Assembly (NCBI GenBank): GCA_029962745.1
Contig: CM057152.1
Coordinates: 24,904,766 to 24,968,765, forward strand
Source: Echinometra lucunter
Lineage: Eukaryota; Echinodermata; Echinoidea; Camarodonta; Echinometridae
Length of the DNA: 64,000 nt
Direction of reading: 5' to 3'
The position numbers and the translations under genes are program-made. Shown piece after piece: positions 1-10,705 of the stretch. The notes below the pieces were generated by a model. The model was given only the letters and a program-made list of their open reading frames with translations, had not been told where the DNA came from and made no database searches. The stretch's first letter is position 1; each line of letters begins with the position of its first letter.

Positions 1-840
1 CCAGTATCTGGAACCGAAATCGGAAGCGAAACCAGAACCGGAACCGAAACCGGATCCGGGTCGGGTAGGGTATCCGAGTCGAGTGTGGTGGGGGGGCCAC
101 CCAACCACTTTGCTCTAGGAGGGTCATGAGATAAGACAAGATCTCCTTAGAACCACTCGGCTCTGAAGAAACAGCAGCCAGCGAGGGGCCCCTATGTTTC
201 TTCCTAGCTCTCCCCAACCCAGTCGGTATGGATACCACCTGGCTCTGGGGAACTAGCTCCGCCCCACCGGGAGGCAGTGCAGAGGCTTGGCACTTGCGTT
301 TACTGACGGAGCCAGTAGCAAGAGCCGCTTCCGAAGAACGCCTGAGGGTCGGTTTACCTTCAAGAAACTTACGACTCTTTTGATTAGTTCTTGTCGCCCC
401 GCTTGAGAGCGTGGGGGACTCCGAAGCCAAAAAGAACCGACCCCTGAGTGGACGCTACTGAAGCCGAGAGGCTAGAGCTACCCACAGGGTAGGGATGAAC
501 CGGGGTCCGGGGAATGGCCCACGGTTACCAAGGGATGCGTGGGTACTAACTCTGAGGCAGAGCTTCTCCTATTCCGTTGCCCCTTATTGCACTGGATGGT
601 AAAGCGGGGCTTATCCTTGAACTGTTTGAGTTTATCGTCCGTACGGACTCTAAACTTAACGCGGGTCGGGTACCACCAGAGGTGAACCCTAACCTACCAA
701 TGCTTGATGCTCCGGGGAAGATAATGCTAGAGCGAGAGCCAGATCTCGCCCCTAATCCCCCCAGAGCTAGGCGCGTCCCCGCAGGGGGGAGGCACACGTC
801 GTAGAAGCTGTAGACTTCGTAGACATAATGAATCTGAAAT
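1..840. other. GC-rich unrecognised block
   Basis: This block is clearly richer in G+C and CpG than the rest of the window. It opens with a short degenerate repeat of GAACCG/GAAACCG (about 10-55). A frame open from about 556 to 804 on the plus strand, and an overlapping antisense frame, both lack any recognised family motif. It could be the edge of a retroelement or of a gene lying to the left. I do not recognise it and assign no function. Confidence 0.3.
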
Positions 841-1554
841 GAAAAATGCGAGAGGGGTTAACCGAACGCAGAGAAATAAATTAATAAATTAATAAATAAA
901 AACACTTAACAGAAAGAGTCAACTGCAAAGGAGAACCGAATAAATTAACAAGCGAAGAGTAGAAATTAACTAAGTAAGAACCACTCCACGCCGAAACGAA
1001 CAGCTGCCTAAACTATAAAAGGAATTAGACGTAAACAATGTCTAAAGACGGCAGCTACTACGGAACAAAAAAGAATAGGCCAGCACTCGAAGAGAGGAAA
1101 GCCAAATTCAAAGTTGCCTAAGAATAAAAGTGCATGAACAAAGAACAACCCCAGCGGAGAGGGAACACAACACTGTTCGAACGAAGGTGCCGAAAGGGGA
1201 AGAAACGACGGCAAATAACTACTGAAAATACCGTCAAGAGCTGTGACTAATGAAAACTCCATAAGACCAACATAAGAATTAAAAATTGGTGGACGGAATA
1301 AGAATATTGAGCAATCCCAAAAAGCGCTAAAATTGTGATAAACGCAATTTTGGTGCGGACTTATCTCAGTATAGGTGTAATCTCTATGACAGCAAGAAAG
1401 GAAGAGGAGGAATATGGTGCCTGTGCATGCGCTGTTGGTGGATGGGAAGGGACTATACTTTGGCAGGGCATGCGCATTGTGACTTAAAACTTTTCTCGAA
1501 TGACGGCTAGACCCAGAGGGACTAGCAAATAGGTACATTGATTTATTGCTGTAA
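841..1554. other. AT-rich stretch, no gene recognised
   Basis: A minus-strand frame at 1008-1559 is open for 183 codons, but its translation is Phe/Ser/Cys/Leu-rich with no domain pattern and looks like chance. The plus strand has a short A-rich run (about 880-960). Nothing else is visible. Confidence 0.3.
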
Positions 1555-1625
1555 ATCATAATAACAATAATACTAATAAAATTATAATAATAATAATTAT
1601 AATAATGATAATAATGATGATAATA
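1555..1625. repeat. AT-rich trinucleotide microsatellite, LINE 3' tail
   Basis: An imperfect run of AAT/GAT triplets directly follows the 3' UTR of the minus-strand LINE, so it is probably that element's 3' tail. Confidence 0.7.
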
Positions 1626-1829
1626 CTTCTAATGCACACATGTCCATCCCAAGGGATGCTAAAGGCGCCTAACAAACATACATGTATGATTAAAAAAAAA
1701 GAAAATAACATACGACATAGTAAATATTTTAGCTAACAGATATTATTGTGAAATATGATAAAGAAATTAATTAAAATATTCTGACATGAGGTATGTTACA
1801 ACTTTTTGGGGAACAATTTGTAGGTAGGT

Positions 1830-2100
1830 TACATTTTAATTGAATGGGGTAAAGAGTTCCAGAGCCAGGGTGAAGCAGCAGCAAATGATCTGTCACCCTA
1901 GCTCCCCTTTGTTCTTAGTTCTTTGAGCTTTAAGGAGATGGAGGAACAGAAACCTGCACGAGTAGCTAAAGAGGGATGAAGAAGGGAGGAAATATATGAA
2001 GGGGCAAGGTTATGAAGCGAGGGATAAGTGACATTTTATATTTGATGCATTGTTCTACAGAGAGCCAATGGAGTTTCTTCATTAATGGATATGTGTTGAA
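1830..2100 (-). pseudogene. C-terminal end of the L2-like LINE reverse transcriptase
   Basis: On the minus strand this reads PLMKKLHWLSVEQCIKYKMS, then after frame changes RTKGS, a stop, and GDRSFAAASPWLWNSLP. Both blocks are hallmarks of the C-terminal part of CR1/L2-type ORF2 proteins. About 100 residues that normally sit between the thumb and this block are missing, at the point where the 2110-3776 insertion lies. It contains stops and frameshifts and is non-functional. Confidence 0.8.
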
Positions 2101-2109
2101 CATGGATTT

Positions 2110-3776
2110 ATCACAAGCTCCAGGCCTTGGCAAGGCCACTTTGGCCTTAAAACGCCTCAAATTCTTAAGGGCACTAAGGCCACTAAGAAGGGCACCAAGG
2201 CCAAAATCATTTTGAAAAAAGGGCATCGAAGGCCAAAGATTTTTCTGCGTACTCTTTTTTAGATGTGTATCAAATAATGTCCCATCAGCAACAGCCTCTG
2301 AAATTTAGAAAATGTATAGTTTCCTGCAGGTAGTGTGTTTTTGACCTATAATGAACAAACATGAATATGGGAAACAGATTAATCATGTAATACTTATAAA
2401 TATGTTGGTTCCATTTTATCGAGTTATCGATTATGTGTGGGATTTATCCATGAAAGTTTCTTTAAATCTCTTTAAGATCCTTCTTAACTGATTAGAGTAA
2501 GTGTGGAAAAATGTTAGTAATTTTGTATGTAATGTTTGAATTGTTTCAGCATGTCCTTCCTTTACATAGCATTTTTTTCTTCTTTTTTTTTCCATCAGGG
2601 CCGAGGGGGCAAATGTCTTTCAGAAAGATTTTTTTTTAAAAAGAAGGAAAACGTGCAAAAGGAAACATTTGTACAGCAGGTTCTTTTGGCACAATACTTG
2701 CTTGCAATTCATAAAATTATTTCATTCAATTCCAAATTCAATGTCTAACAAAGTAGAATGACACATAACAATCATTTTCATAATCGACAGGCTCGCAAAG
2801 TTGGTCATTCACTAAGTTATCAACAGTCACACACACACGCACCCGTCCTACAGCAAAGTCAACTTGAAGGCGAAGCACTCGGCTCGAACAAGTAACAGAA
2901 GAGCCTCAGCCCTCAGATCAAATAAAATCAAACAAAATCAGTAAATCCACAGAGATATCCATTAAAAAATAAACAACCACTTCTAAATTCACTCAAACAG
3001 ACAATAAATAGGAGTTAAGCTCCTAAACTCAAAGCTCAAATGACAGGGCCGAAACACTACGATTAGAGGTCTACATGTACAAAATCACTGCACAGCCACC
3101 GCAGCACATAGCCAGGCACCACACAGCCAGGTACCACACAACTGCAGTACACAAACACCATTCGCTGAAGTCAACAAGACTCTGGAGATTTTCACAGAAA
3201 ACATTATTATAATCACGAACCACGCATCCACAACATAAAATAAATTACAAACCTTCCCAAACAAGAAGTAAAATATGGCAGAAAAGGTGTTCGGAAAAAC
3301 ACAAGAGACAGAATAGATCAGGCGAGCTGGGGATGACCATAATCTAACAACAAATACGAGTAGGTATCGATAGCAGCTATCGATGCCGCCATAGTGCGCG
3401 CGCGAAATTAAAACTTATGGTATATATACGTACATTAAGTGCATTACGTGTGCGCACGGATTTACTTGTAATATCGAAATGAAGCAATTTTTACATGAGA
3501 CGGGATCTTGTTTGGATGGGCCGGAGGCGCGTTTTTTGATCAAAATTATTTATTAGTACTTAGTACACCTTGGTCTTACTCTCTATATCAGTCTCGGCAA
3601 TGGTTAATTTTGCAGTCAGAAGTAGGGCATTTTATGACTTACGGAAAAGGCATGACGGCCAGCTTGAAAAGAAAGGGCACGGCCTTTTTGGCCGTGAATT
3701 GATCACTTTTTTGGAGGGCATCGTGGCCAGTCATGGGGGCATCGACGGCCTGGCCGTCGATGGCCGTTGATTAATT
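2110..3776. mobile_element. Insertion in the LINE, flanked by GGCC-rich degenerate arrays
   Basis: Recognisable LINE sequence stops near 2110 and resumes near 3778, so this block was inserted or replaced LINE DNA. At each edge is a short array built on the pattern GGGCA(N)2-4GGCC: about 2118-2240 on the left and about 3650-3772 on the right. The interior has a CA-rich run near 2830 and many A-rich stretches, but no credible reading frame. No terminal inverted repeat or target duplication could be fixed, so the class is unknown. Confidence 0.45.
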
Positions 3777-3778
3777 TA

Positions 3779-5233
3779 TGCCAGCTCGGCAACTGGTAGG
3801 TTGCGAAGGTTGTAGTTGGTTAATTTCACAGAGTTAAAGATATATGTGAATCCAGGAATAGTTCCTTATCAAAAATGCCACCAAGATTTCTTGCCTTCTC
3901 AATATGGGTAATATTAATCTTCACAAGTTCTTGCCTAGAGCCTAGGTTTAAAAAAATCTATCATTCATTGAGTTTTTTAGATAACAATCATTCATCCTCT
4001 TCCGTACATCACAAATACAATTTTCAAGATCTCCCATGCATTTATCTACCTGTTCCTAAATGGGATTACATGAAAAGTATAATTGTATATTATCAGCATA
4101 CATATGTTAGCTAATATTATGGTTCCTGATTACATCATGAAGTAGCAAAATATATACATTATACTACTGTGAAAGTATATATATTGAACAGGTGAGGACC
4201 TCAAACGGATCCTAGGAGGACAGAAAAATCTAGGTTAACAATCGACAATGTTGTATCATGAAGGTGGACTGACTTGATCTATTAGAAATGTAAAAAGGAA
4301 ACCAATGAAGGCATGTTTCATCAATGTCAACCTGTTTCAATCTACACGTATCAATCAAAAATCTGTGATCAAAAGTATCAAATAAACAACTAAGGTCTAA
4401 CAAAATCAGTCTGGTAAGTTTTCCTTTGTCCACTTGGATTACTTTCAGAAGTGCTGTTTCAGTGCTGTGGTTTTCTTTGTAGGCTGATTGGTAAGGATTT
4501 TGAAGATTTTGTTCACTTAAGCAGGACTGAAGACAGGTAGATACCATACGTTCGATTACCTTTCCAAGTTACTTTAAATTTGCCACTGGACGATAATTCT
4601 TCAGCTCTTGTTTATCAAGTCCAGGCTTTTCCAAGTGAGGTTTGATGAGTGTGTGCTGAAGACAGTCAGGGAAATGCCAGAATGAATAGATGGATTTACA
4701 ATCTTAGTGATGTATGGAGTAAAATCATCAGCAAAATCCTTCATAAGACTGGTTGGAATAGGATCAACTTCGCACGTAGGTGGTGGAGAATTCATGATGA
4801 CTCTACATACCTCACTAGTCGTGGTTGGTACAAATTCAGACATACATGTAACTTGCATGGAACTGTCAACCAGTGAGTGATCTTCTGTGGCATTACAAAT
4901 GTCAAAACTCTGATGAATATTGCTAACTTTCTTGCAAAAGAAGTCGGGAAATTGATCTGCTAAGTCCTGATCAGATGTAGTGCTTGGAAGAAGTTGTTCC
5001 TTTTCACTATTCAAGAGTTTATTAATCACCTGAAACAACTTCTTTGATCGCCAGCACAGTCTGCTACTGCCAAAGATAATAACGCTTTTGTGCCTGGTCA
5101 ATGAGATACTAACCGTCTTTGTTCTACAAACAGAGAATGATCAGATTCAGCTTTTGTGGATTTCCATCGCCTTTCTAATCTTAACCTTAAGCACTCTATC
5201 TCACAGATATAATCTATCATCCAGGGACACCTG
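3779..5233 (-). pseudogene. L2-like LINE reverse transcriptase, fragmented
   Basis: This is the main RT region. From high to low coordinates it shows a basic linker (LRLRLERRWKSTKAESDHS), a pre-RT block (TCEVDPIPTSLMKDFADD), RT block 2 (PYQSAYKENHSTETALLKVI), the palm motif LILLDLSCLFDTFDH, then GSV-x-GP-x-LFNIY, YADNIQLYFS, and RNLGGIFDKELFLDSHIS. The second Asp of the YADD motif is Asn (codon at 4091-4089), and several stops occur, so it cannot be active. It would have encoded the enzyme that copies LINE RNA into the genome. Confidence 0.85.
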
Positions 5234-6028
5234 GGGTGGTATTCTGAGACTGTTTTAACTCTGTTTTAAGTCTGTTTTAGCAAATCGGTATTCTGAACAC
5301 CGTTTTATCTCTGTTTTAACTTTTGTTTTAAGTTTTGTTTTATCTTTCTAACCGCGCATCTATATACCTGGCGCAAGTCGTGCGCAAGCGCGTAAAAATA
5401 CCATATGTAATAACACGGTATTCTGAAGACCGTTTTATCTCCTGTTTTAACTCTTTCCGCTTGACATTTCATGCTCATGAGATAAAACAGGGTGGGAGGT
5501 GTTTTAACTTTGCATGCGTTATGTCATGGCGGCAATTTTTCTCGCTCATAAATGTTTTTGGTTGGAATGAGGGGGATAACGAGATCCAATAAACCTTACT
5601 TTTATTCCCGAAACAACATTTCAACAGAATTTTTGCCTCGGGTGGAGAAATTTGGCAATTGTCTGCGAAAATATCAAAGATGATTTGCACAAATAATTCT
5701 GTCACATCATCACATCTGAATTAAAGCAAGAAACTAAGCGCAAACTAATGCGCTCATCACAACGCGTATATATAGTTCACGCGTTTCACGCACCCCTTCC
5801 CCAGGGAGTGATCTTATTGGCCGAGTCAGCTTAGACTCCTCTCTAACGACTTTCCCCATTGGATAATATCTTTGCGGTGGGTGTGGCTTTGATGACTTAC
5901 AACACCGTTAAAACAGTTCTCAGAATACCGTTTAAAGACTGTTTTAGCCGTGTTGTAAATCAATGCCTTAAAACAGAAGTTATAACAGAACTTAAAACAC
6001 AGTTAAAACGGTGTTCAGAATACCACCC
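5234..6028. mobile_element. Harbinger/ISL2EU-like MITE
   Basis: The ends are inverted: GGGTGGTATTCTGA on the left matches TCAGAATACCACCC on the right, with further matching inside (GTTTTAACT, GTTTTAAG). The flanks carry a 3-bp direct repeat CTG (5231-5233 and 6029-6031), as expected of Harbinger-type CWG targets. The terminal motif GGTATTCTGA..CCGTTTTA recurs inside the left end near 5288 and 5418. At 795 bp with no transposase it is non-autonomous. Removing it with one CTG rejoins the LINE sequence that reads PWMIDYICEIEC. Confidence 0.85.
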
Positions 6029-6062
6029 CTGGGTTATAACAAGGAGTTTCCAAAGCTGGAGA

Positions 6063-6822
6063 CACATCTAACTCATTCCCTTTGAACCATGTTTGATGCC
6101 GCCAGGCAAAAAAATATGTCAGGCATGTGCTTAACTGGACCTTCCTTGCAGATGCGTAGACAAAAGATTCCTGCGTTTTCAAAGGGAAATATCCTTTTGT
6201 AATGATAATAAATTTTTTGCTACCACTCAAATGATAATACGAGCAGTAGGAGGTGCGAAATTTCATGAAATATGAATCAAAATTACTCGACTGGGCATGT
6301 GCAGGCACTAATCTATGTTACATCATAAATAACTGCAATTTAATAAATTCCATTTTCATTTTCGTTTGCCACAAGTAACCGGAAAAGTGTTAAATTGCCC
6401 GTTTTAGGATTGTAAAATTTTACTATTTTTCACAAATTAAAACTGCTATTATGCGACATATGCAGATTTCTGGACACAATTAGGTTTTTGTATTCATATT
6501 TTATATGTTCAATTTTCTCTCTGTGAATTTAAATAAAAATTGAAATATTAACGATATTCTATTTGTGACAAAATCACTACTCAAGCTTTCCCATCGTTCT
6601 CCTAGGGGCTAAATCATCTAGCAGGGCATTTAGAGAAATATCCTAACTGTAATATGATGTAAAATGTATGGATATATTATAACTCTCCTGTGATGCACCC
6701 ATGCATGCGCAGGCGCCCTGAATTATCCCACCAAATAAATGCACGAAGGACATGCCTCTAGTTCTGGATTCTATGTCTACTCACTTAGTTATTATGTATG
6801 TCATGCTTCATAACTTCACATG
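6063..6822. other. AT-rich stretch, nothing recognised
   Basis: No coding signature, repeat or RNA gene could be identified. It probably belongs to the long FANCM intron or to intergenic DNA. Confidence 0.3.
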
Positions 6823-6906
6823 GGGTGATTTCAAGTACGGTGTTGGAGGCTGGTGTTGGTGTTGTGAGAACACCAACACCAGCCTTAACACCGAACTTGA
6901 AATCAG
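6823..6906. repeat. Small palindromic GGTGTTGG repeat
   Basis: The sequence reads GGGTGATTTCAAGTACGG with GTGTTGG repeats, then its inverse ending CACCGAACTTGAAATCA. It forms a near-complete hairpin of about 83 bp. The same terminal words recur at 7069 and at 11511-11595, so it belongs to one family with the host element around the pogo transposon. Confidence 0.65.
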
Positions 6907-7218
6907 GCTGGTGTTGGGATTGACCTCGCAAGATTTGACGTATTTCCGGTAGTCAGTGTTGCTTTCTGGTGTTGAATGTCGTCTGCTGAACCGAGTATCA
7001 CGGTTCGTGTTGACGATTTACATGTAATTTCCCCATTCACCAACACCAGCCCCTAAGGATGAGGAAATTCGTGATTTCAAGCACGGTGTTGGTGTTGGTG
7101 TTGTAATCATACATGTTATTGCTGCTTGTCCCTCGCGGAGCAGGCGGCACTTTTTGCTACGGCCACTCGTGACATGTTGGTGGTTAAACCCATTTCGCAG
7201 TCAAAACAACTTGGAATA

Positions 7219-7245
7219 CCGTAAAATACCGTATATAAGGCGCAC
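7219..7245. repeat. Left terminal inverted repeat of the pogo element
   Basis: It begins CCGTAAAATACCGTATATAA directly after a TA dinucleotide and matches the right end with one mismatch. Its inner 15 bp (7231-7245) are repeated in inverse orientation at 7279-7293, so the left end can also form a subterminal hairpin. Confidence 0.93.
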
Positions 7246-8171
7246 TTTTTTCCCGTCGGAAAAAAGTGAAAAGTTGGGGTGCGCCTTATATACAGAGACA
7301 TGAAAAATTGAACCCCCGATCATGCCGGTACCTGCCCGGTATAAACATTTAAGTTGTCATATCATTGTATTTAGTGTCATCGTAGGGTATAAACAGTAAA
7401 AAAAATAATATGCAGGTTTAAATCATGTCATATTTACTTACATCTCGAGGCATTGCAATCTACCCGATATGCAGTTTCGTTATCACATCAGCGGTATACC
7501 ATCGCAAGCGCTCGCTGAGCAGGCGGCCCGGCATACGGCAGCGCTCTCATGGCTTCAGCTCGGTAGCTGCTACGGTTTGTCCCGCCGCGCCGCCCCAAAC
7601 TGTAATGCATATATGGAGAAACATCAGTTTCAAAATTGCAAAAATTTTAGATTAATGCTGACAGTTTGCTTGGCGCGAACAAATTCTGAGGAAATATCAG
7701 GCTAAAAATGCTAATATCCCCGTCCAACAACTGCTGCAAATGCTCGCACATAGATCTAGCTGTTTACGTCGTATTATTACAAATGTATTTATCAACGCCC
7801 TCTTTAGCCAAATACATTATAACATCGAAAAACAACAATTACCGTACTTGATTTATTTGTATTGACGATTTAAAAATTTCTTTTCACTCTCTTGCAGGCA
7901 TCTGAGCAAGCAAGGCCCTTGGCAAAAGACAGAAAAGTCCAGAAAGAGAGATACCATATCTTATATCTTGACTGATTCGTAATAAACGTTTTCTCTCATG
8001 TCCGAGTTTTTTTCTTTCTTTTTTTTTTAACACGCAACTTTTTTTTTTTTTTTTGAGCGTGGGGGCGGGGGGGGGGGGGGGTCACAATTATATGAACTCA
8101 CCTCATGTTCCATCTTTCATTTCAATACATATATGGGTAATATATTTGTATTAGAATGGGAATAACTTGAT

Positions 8172-8226
8172 GGTGATGATGATGATGATGATGATGATAA
8201 TGACAAAGGTGATAATGATGGTGATG
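8172..8226. repeat. GAT/ATG trinucleotide microsatellite
   Basis: A run of ATG/ATGATA triplets within the 5' non-coding part of the pogo element. Confidence 0.8.
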
Positions 8227-8794
8227 AAGAATTTCAACTAAATGAAAAATATATGGATTCATTCGAAATTAAATTCATATTTCAATCAATAAGTAAAGTG
8301 TATTGATTATTCTTAGATGCAAGGTAAGTTCGCTACATGTTGCTCAATCTACATGTATACTACCGTGCTGATGGACCTAGCTGTCAAATGGGGTCAAAGG
8401 ACGTGTCAATCAACGATGACAGATCTCGTCACTTTAGTGCAGGTAAGTCTAATCCTTTCTGTCGGCGTGCTAAAGGGTTCAAACCCGGATGTTTGTGCAA
8501 ACATGTACAAAGCCATTAATTAGGGGTCATATTGCCCCAACAAGAATCATCAAATATCAAAAGAGCCGCGAACATCGCCCACTCAATTGAGATTAATCCC
8601 CGGAGTTGCGTCACACCGGAGAACAATAGAGCACTAATCTCTCTACGAAGTTGAATCTGAGACTAAGAAACCTTTTTTTAAAACAATGGTGCGGGGCAAG
8701 CACTACCGATTAGATTTCCCAATAAATAGAGCAGGTCCTCTCCAGAAGACCATCACTCTTCATCGAGTTCTACCAACGACGGTTTCAAGCTCAA

Positions 8795-9059
8795 GTCAAG
8801 ATCAAGTCAAGACCAAGTCAAGTCAAGTCAAGTCAAGTCAAGTCAAGTCAAGTCAAGTCAAGTCAAGTCAAGTCAAGTCAAGTCAAGTCAAGTCAAGTCA
8901 AGTCAAGTCAAGTCAAGTCAAGTCAAGTCAAGTCAAGTCAAGTCAAGTCAAGTCAAGTCAAGTCAAGACCAAGTCAAGTCAAGTCAAGTCAAGTCAAGTC
9001 AAGTCAAGTCAAGTCAAGTCAAGTCAAGTCAAGTCAAGTCAAGTCAAGACCAAGTCAAG
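8795..9059 (+). repeat. AAGTC pentanucleotide array abutting the transposase start
   Basis: About fifty copies of AAGTC, broken only by a few AAGACC/AAGATC variants (near 8799, 8810, 8966, 9048). A five-base unit reads the same in all three frames as Lys-Ser-Ser-Gln-Val. The array therefore contains no stop and is continuous with the transposase frame, whose first ATG follows it with no spacer. It may serve as 5' leader or be translated from an unseen upstream start. Confidence 0.95.
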
Positions 9060-10355
9060 ATGCATCGCCGAGCATTCACTGCTGTGTTCAAGCTCCAAGT
9101 CTGCCGCATCGCAGAAGAAGAGGGTAATCGGGCAGCAGGAAGGAGGTACGACATTGCCGAGTCCAACATTCGCCGATGGCGGACCGAAAAAGCCGCTCTC
9201 GAGGAGGCTCCCAAGAAGCAGAAGGCACGACGTGGACGAACAGCAAAATGGCCAGAGATGGAGGAGAGGTTGTTCGCCTGGGTCACTGAGAGGCGACAGG
9301 GAGGGCACGCCATCTCGACTGTCGCTCTCCGTCTTAAGGCTAAGTCCATCGCAGTAGCTGCCGGCATTGACGACTTCAAGGCAAGTCCTACCTGGGCCTA
9401 CCGATTTATGGGGCGACATGGGCTATCTGTACGCCGACTGACACACATTTCGCAGCGTCTTCCAGACGACTTGGAGGAGAAGACAACCAAGTTTCAGTGC
9501 TTCATTATCCAGTTGCGTCGTCGAAACGACTACCCACTCGCGAGGATAGGGAACGCCAACCAGACCCCCCTGACATTTGACGTCGCAAGAAGTCTCACCA
9601 TCGCACCCAAGGGAGCCAAGTCTGTGAGCGTGACAACAACTGGGCACGAGAAGGATCGCTGCACAGTAATGCTTTCCTGCACTGCAGACGGAGGGAAGCT
9701 TCCGCCGTACGTCGTGTTCAAAAGGAAGATGCTGCCGAAAGACAAGTTCCCTTCTGGCATCTTCGTCAGGGCTCAACCGAAGGGCTGGATGGACGAGAGT
9801 CTCGTCGAGGATTGGCTTCGGGTTGTGTGGGAGCGACGAGTCAGCGGCCTCACCCGACGCAGAAGTCTACTCGTCCTAGACGCATTTCGCTGTCACAAGA
9901 CCGAAGGGACCAAGTCGGCGTTGCGGCGCATCAACGCAGACCTCGCTGTGATACCGGGTGGCATGACTTCACTCCTCCCGCCCTTGGATGTCTCGATCAA
10001 CAGGCCTTTCAAGGAGGGAATGCGACGACGATGGACGGAGTGGACGATGAACGAGACGGGTCACTCCTTCACCAAGGCTGGGCGACAGCGCAAGGTCGAC
10101 CTCCCGACGATCTGCAGGTGGATCCTAGAGGCCTGGCAAGACATCACCCCAGAGATCGTGCGTCGCTCCTTCCTGAAATGCTGCATTTCTAACACACTCG
10201 ACGGTACAGAAGACGACATCTTATGGGAAGACCAAGATGAAGAAAGAGAGGAGGAGGCTGACAGCAACGATGACCTCATGTACCCTGACTCGGATGAGGA
10301 GCTGCGGGCGGTCTTCGCTGACGACTCAGACGACGATGAGTTTTTCGGGTTTTAA
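9060..10355 (+). CDS. pogo/Tigger-family transposase with first catalytic Asp replaced
   Basis: This 431-aa protein would bind the element's ends and cut and rejoin DNA in the nucleus. Residues 1-45 resemble a Brinker/pogo helix-turn-helix (FTAVFKLQVCRIAEEEGNRA, then SNIRRW). Residues about 65-130 look like the CENP-B type second DNA-binding domain. The catalytic core follows: NANQTP at 165-170, LVLDAF with Asp274, and IPGGMTSLLPPLD with Asp310. The family normally has Asp in the first block (NADQTP or NMDQTP); here residue 167 is Asn (codon AAC, 9558-9560). The C-terminus is strongly acidic and ends at residue 431. The ATG is the first in frame and directly follows the AAGTC array. The length is typical of the family. 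The substitution predicts loss of catalysis with DNA binding kept. Confidence 0.93.
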   Translation: MHRRAFTAVFKLQVCRIAEEEGNRAAGRRYDIAESNIRRWRTEKAALEEAPKKQKARRGRTAKWPEMEERLFAWVTERRQGGHAISTVALRLKAKSIAVAAGIDDFKASPTWAYRFMGRHGLSVRRLTHISQRLPDDLEEKTTKFQCFIIQLRRRNDYPLARIGNANQTPLTFDVARSLTIAPKGAKSVSVTTTGHEKDRCTVMLSCTADGGKLPPYVVFKRKMLPKDKFPSGIFVRAQPKGWMDESLVEDWLRVVWERRVSGLTRRRSLLVLDAFRCHKTEGTKSALRRINADLAVIPGGMTSLLPPLDVSINRPFKEGMRRRWTEWTMNETGHSFTKAGRQRKVDLPTICRWILEAWQDITPEIVRRSFLKCCISNTLDGTEDDILWEDQDEEREEEADSNDDLMYPDSDEELRAVFADDSDDDEFFGF

Positions 10356-10397
10356 ATCCGCTCAATCATAACGGCCCTTTTTAGGGCCACCACATAT

Positions 10398-10705
10398 CCA
10401 AGAAAGAATCTGCCTCTATTATCATTATTTTTTTTTTTAATTTCTATTTCCAAATAAAACATCCAAGAAAGAATCACCTCCTCTTCTTTTCCCCTCACTC
10501 TTTCTCTATTCTCCTTTTATTTTCTGTCTTATCGCTCTGTCTCTCTCTCTCTCTCATTTCGCTCCTTGTCTATTTCCCCCTCAAATGAAGAAAGAATCAC
10601 CCTCCTTCTTTTTCTCACTCTTTCTCTATTCTCCTTTTATTTTCTCTGTCTTATCGATCTCTCTCTCTCATTTCGCTCCTCGTCTATTTCCCCCTCAAAT
10701 GAAGT
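10398..10705. repeat. CT-rich tandem duplication in the transposase 3' region
   Basis: A unit of about 120 bp beginning AAGAAAGAATC and ending CCCCCTCAAATGA occurs twice (about 10464-10585 and 10587-10703). A short third start lies near 10400. The unit is made of CT/TTTC runs. Confidence 0.8.

Larger units (their letters stand above)
1555..6062 (-). mobile_element. L2/CR1-like non-LTR retrotransposon, split by two insertions
   Basis: Read on the minus strand, pieces of one LINE follow in the correct order. They are a pre-RT segment (5233 to about 4600), RT fingers and palm (4547-4230), the RT motif GSV-x-GP-x-LFNIY (about 4221-4172), a YADD-type motif now YADN (4100-4089), an ARNLGGIFDKEL thumb segment (near 3890-3853), an LHWLSVEQ segment (about 2080), and the C-terminal GDRSFAAASPWLWNSLP signature (about 1893-1840). 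The 3' UTR ends in an AT-rich trinucleotide tail at 1555-1625, as is usual for this class. Two foreign elements (5234-6028 and about 2110-3776) lie inside it. Many stops and frameshifts make it a dead copy. L2 and CR1 cannot be told apart by eye. Confidence 0.85.

Noticed and set aside
556..804. Open frame in the GC-rich left end, with an antisense frame also open
   Set aside because: Both strands are open, as expected in GC-rich DNA, and neither shows a recognisable family.
1008..1559. 183-codon open frame on the minus strand
   Set aside because: Composition is Phe/Ser/Cys/Leu-rich without any domain pattern, and no splice or start context supports it.
8686..9357. Frame coding for repeated Ser-Ser-Gln-Val-Lys
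   Set aside because: It arises from the AAGTC array, which is open in all frames; downstream it runs out of frame with the transposase.
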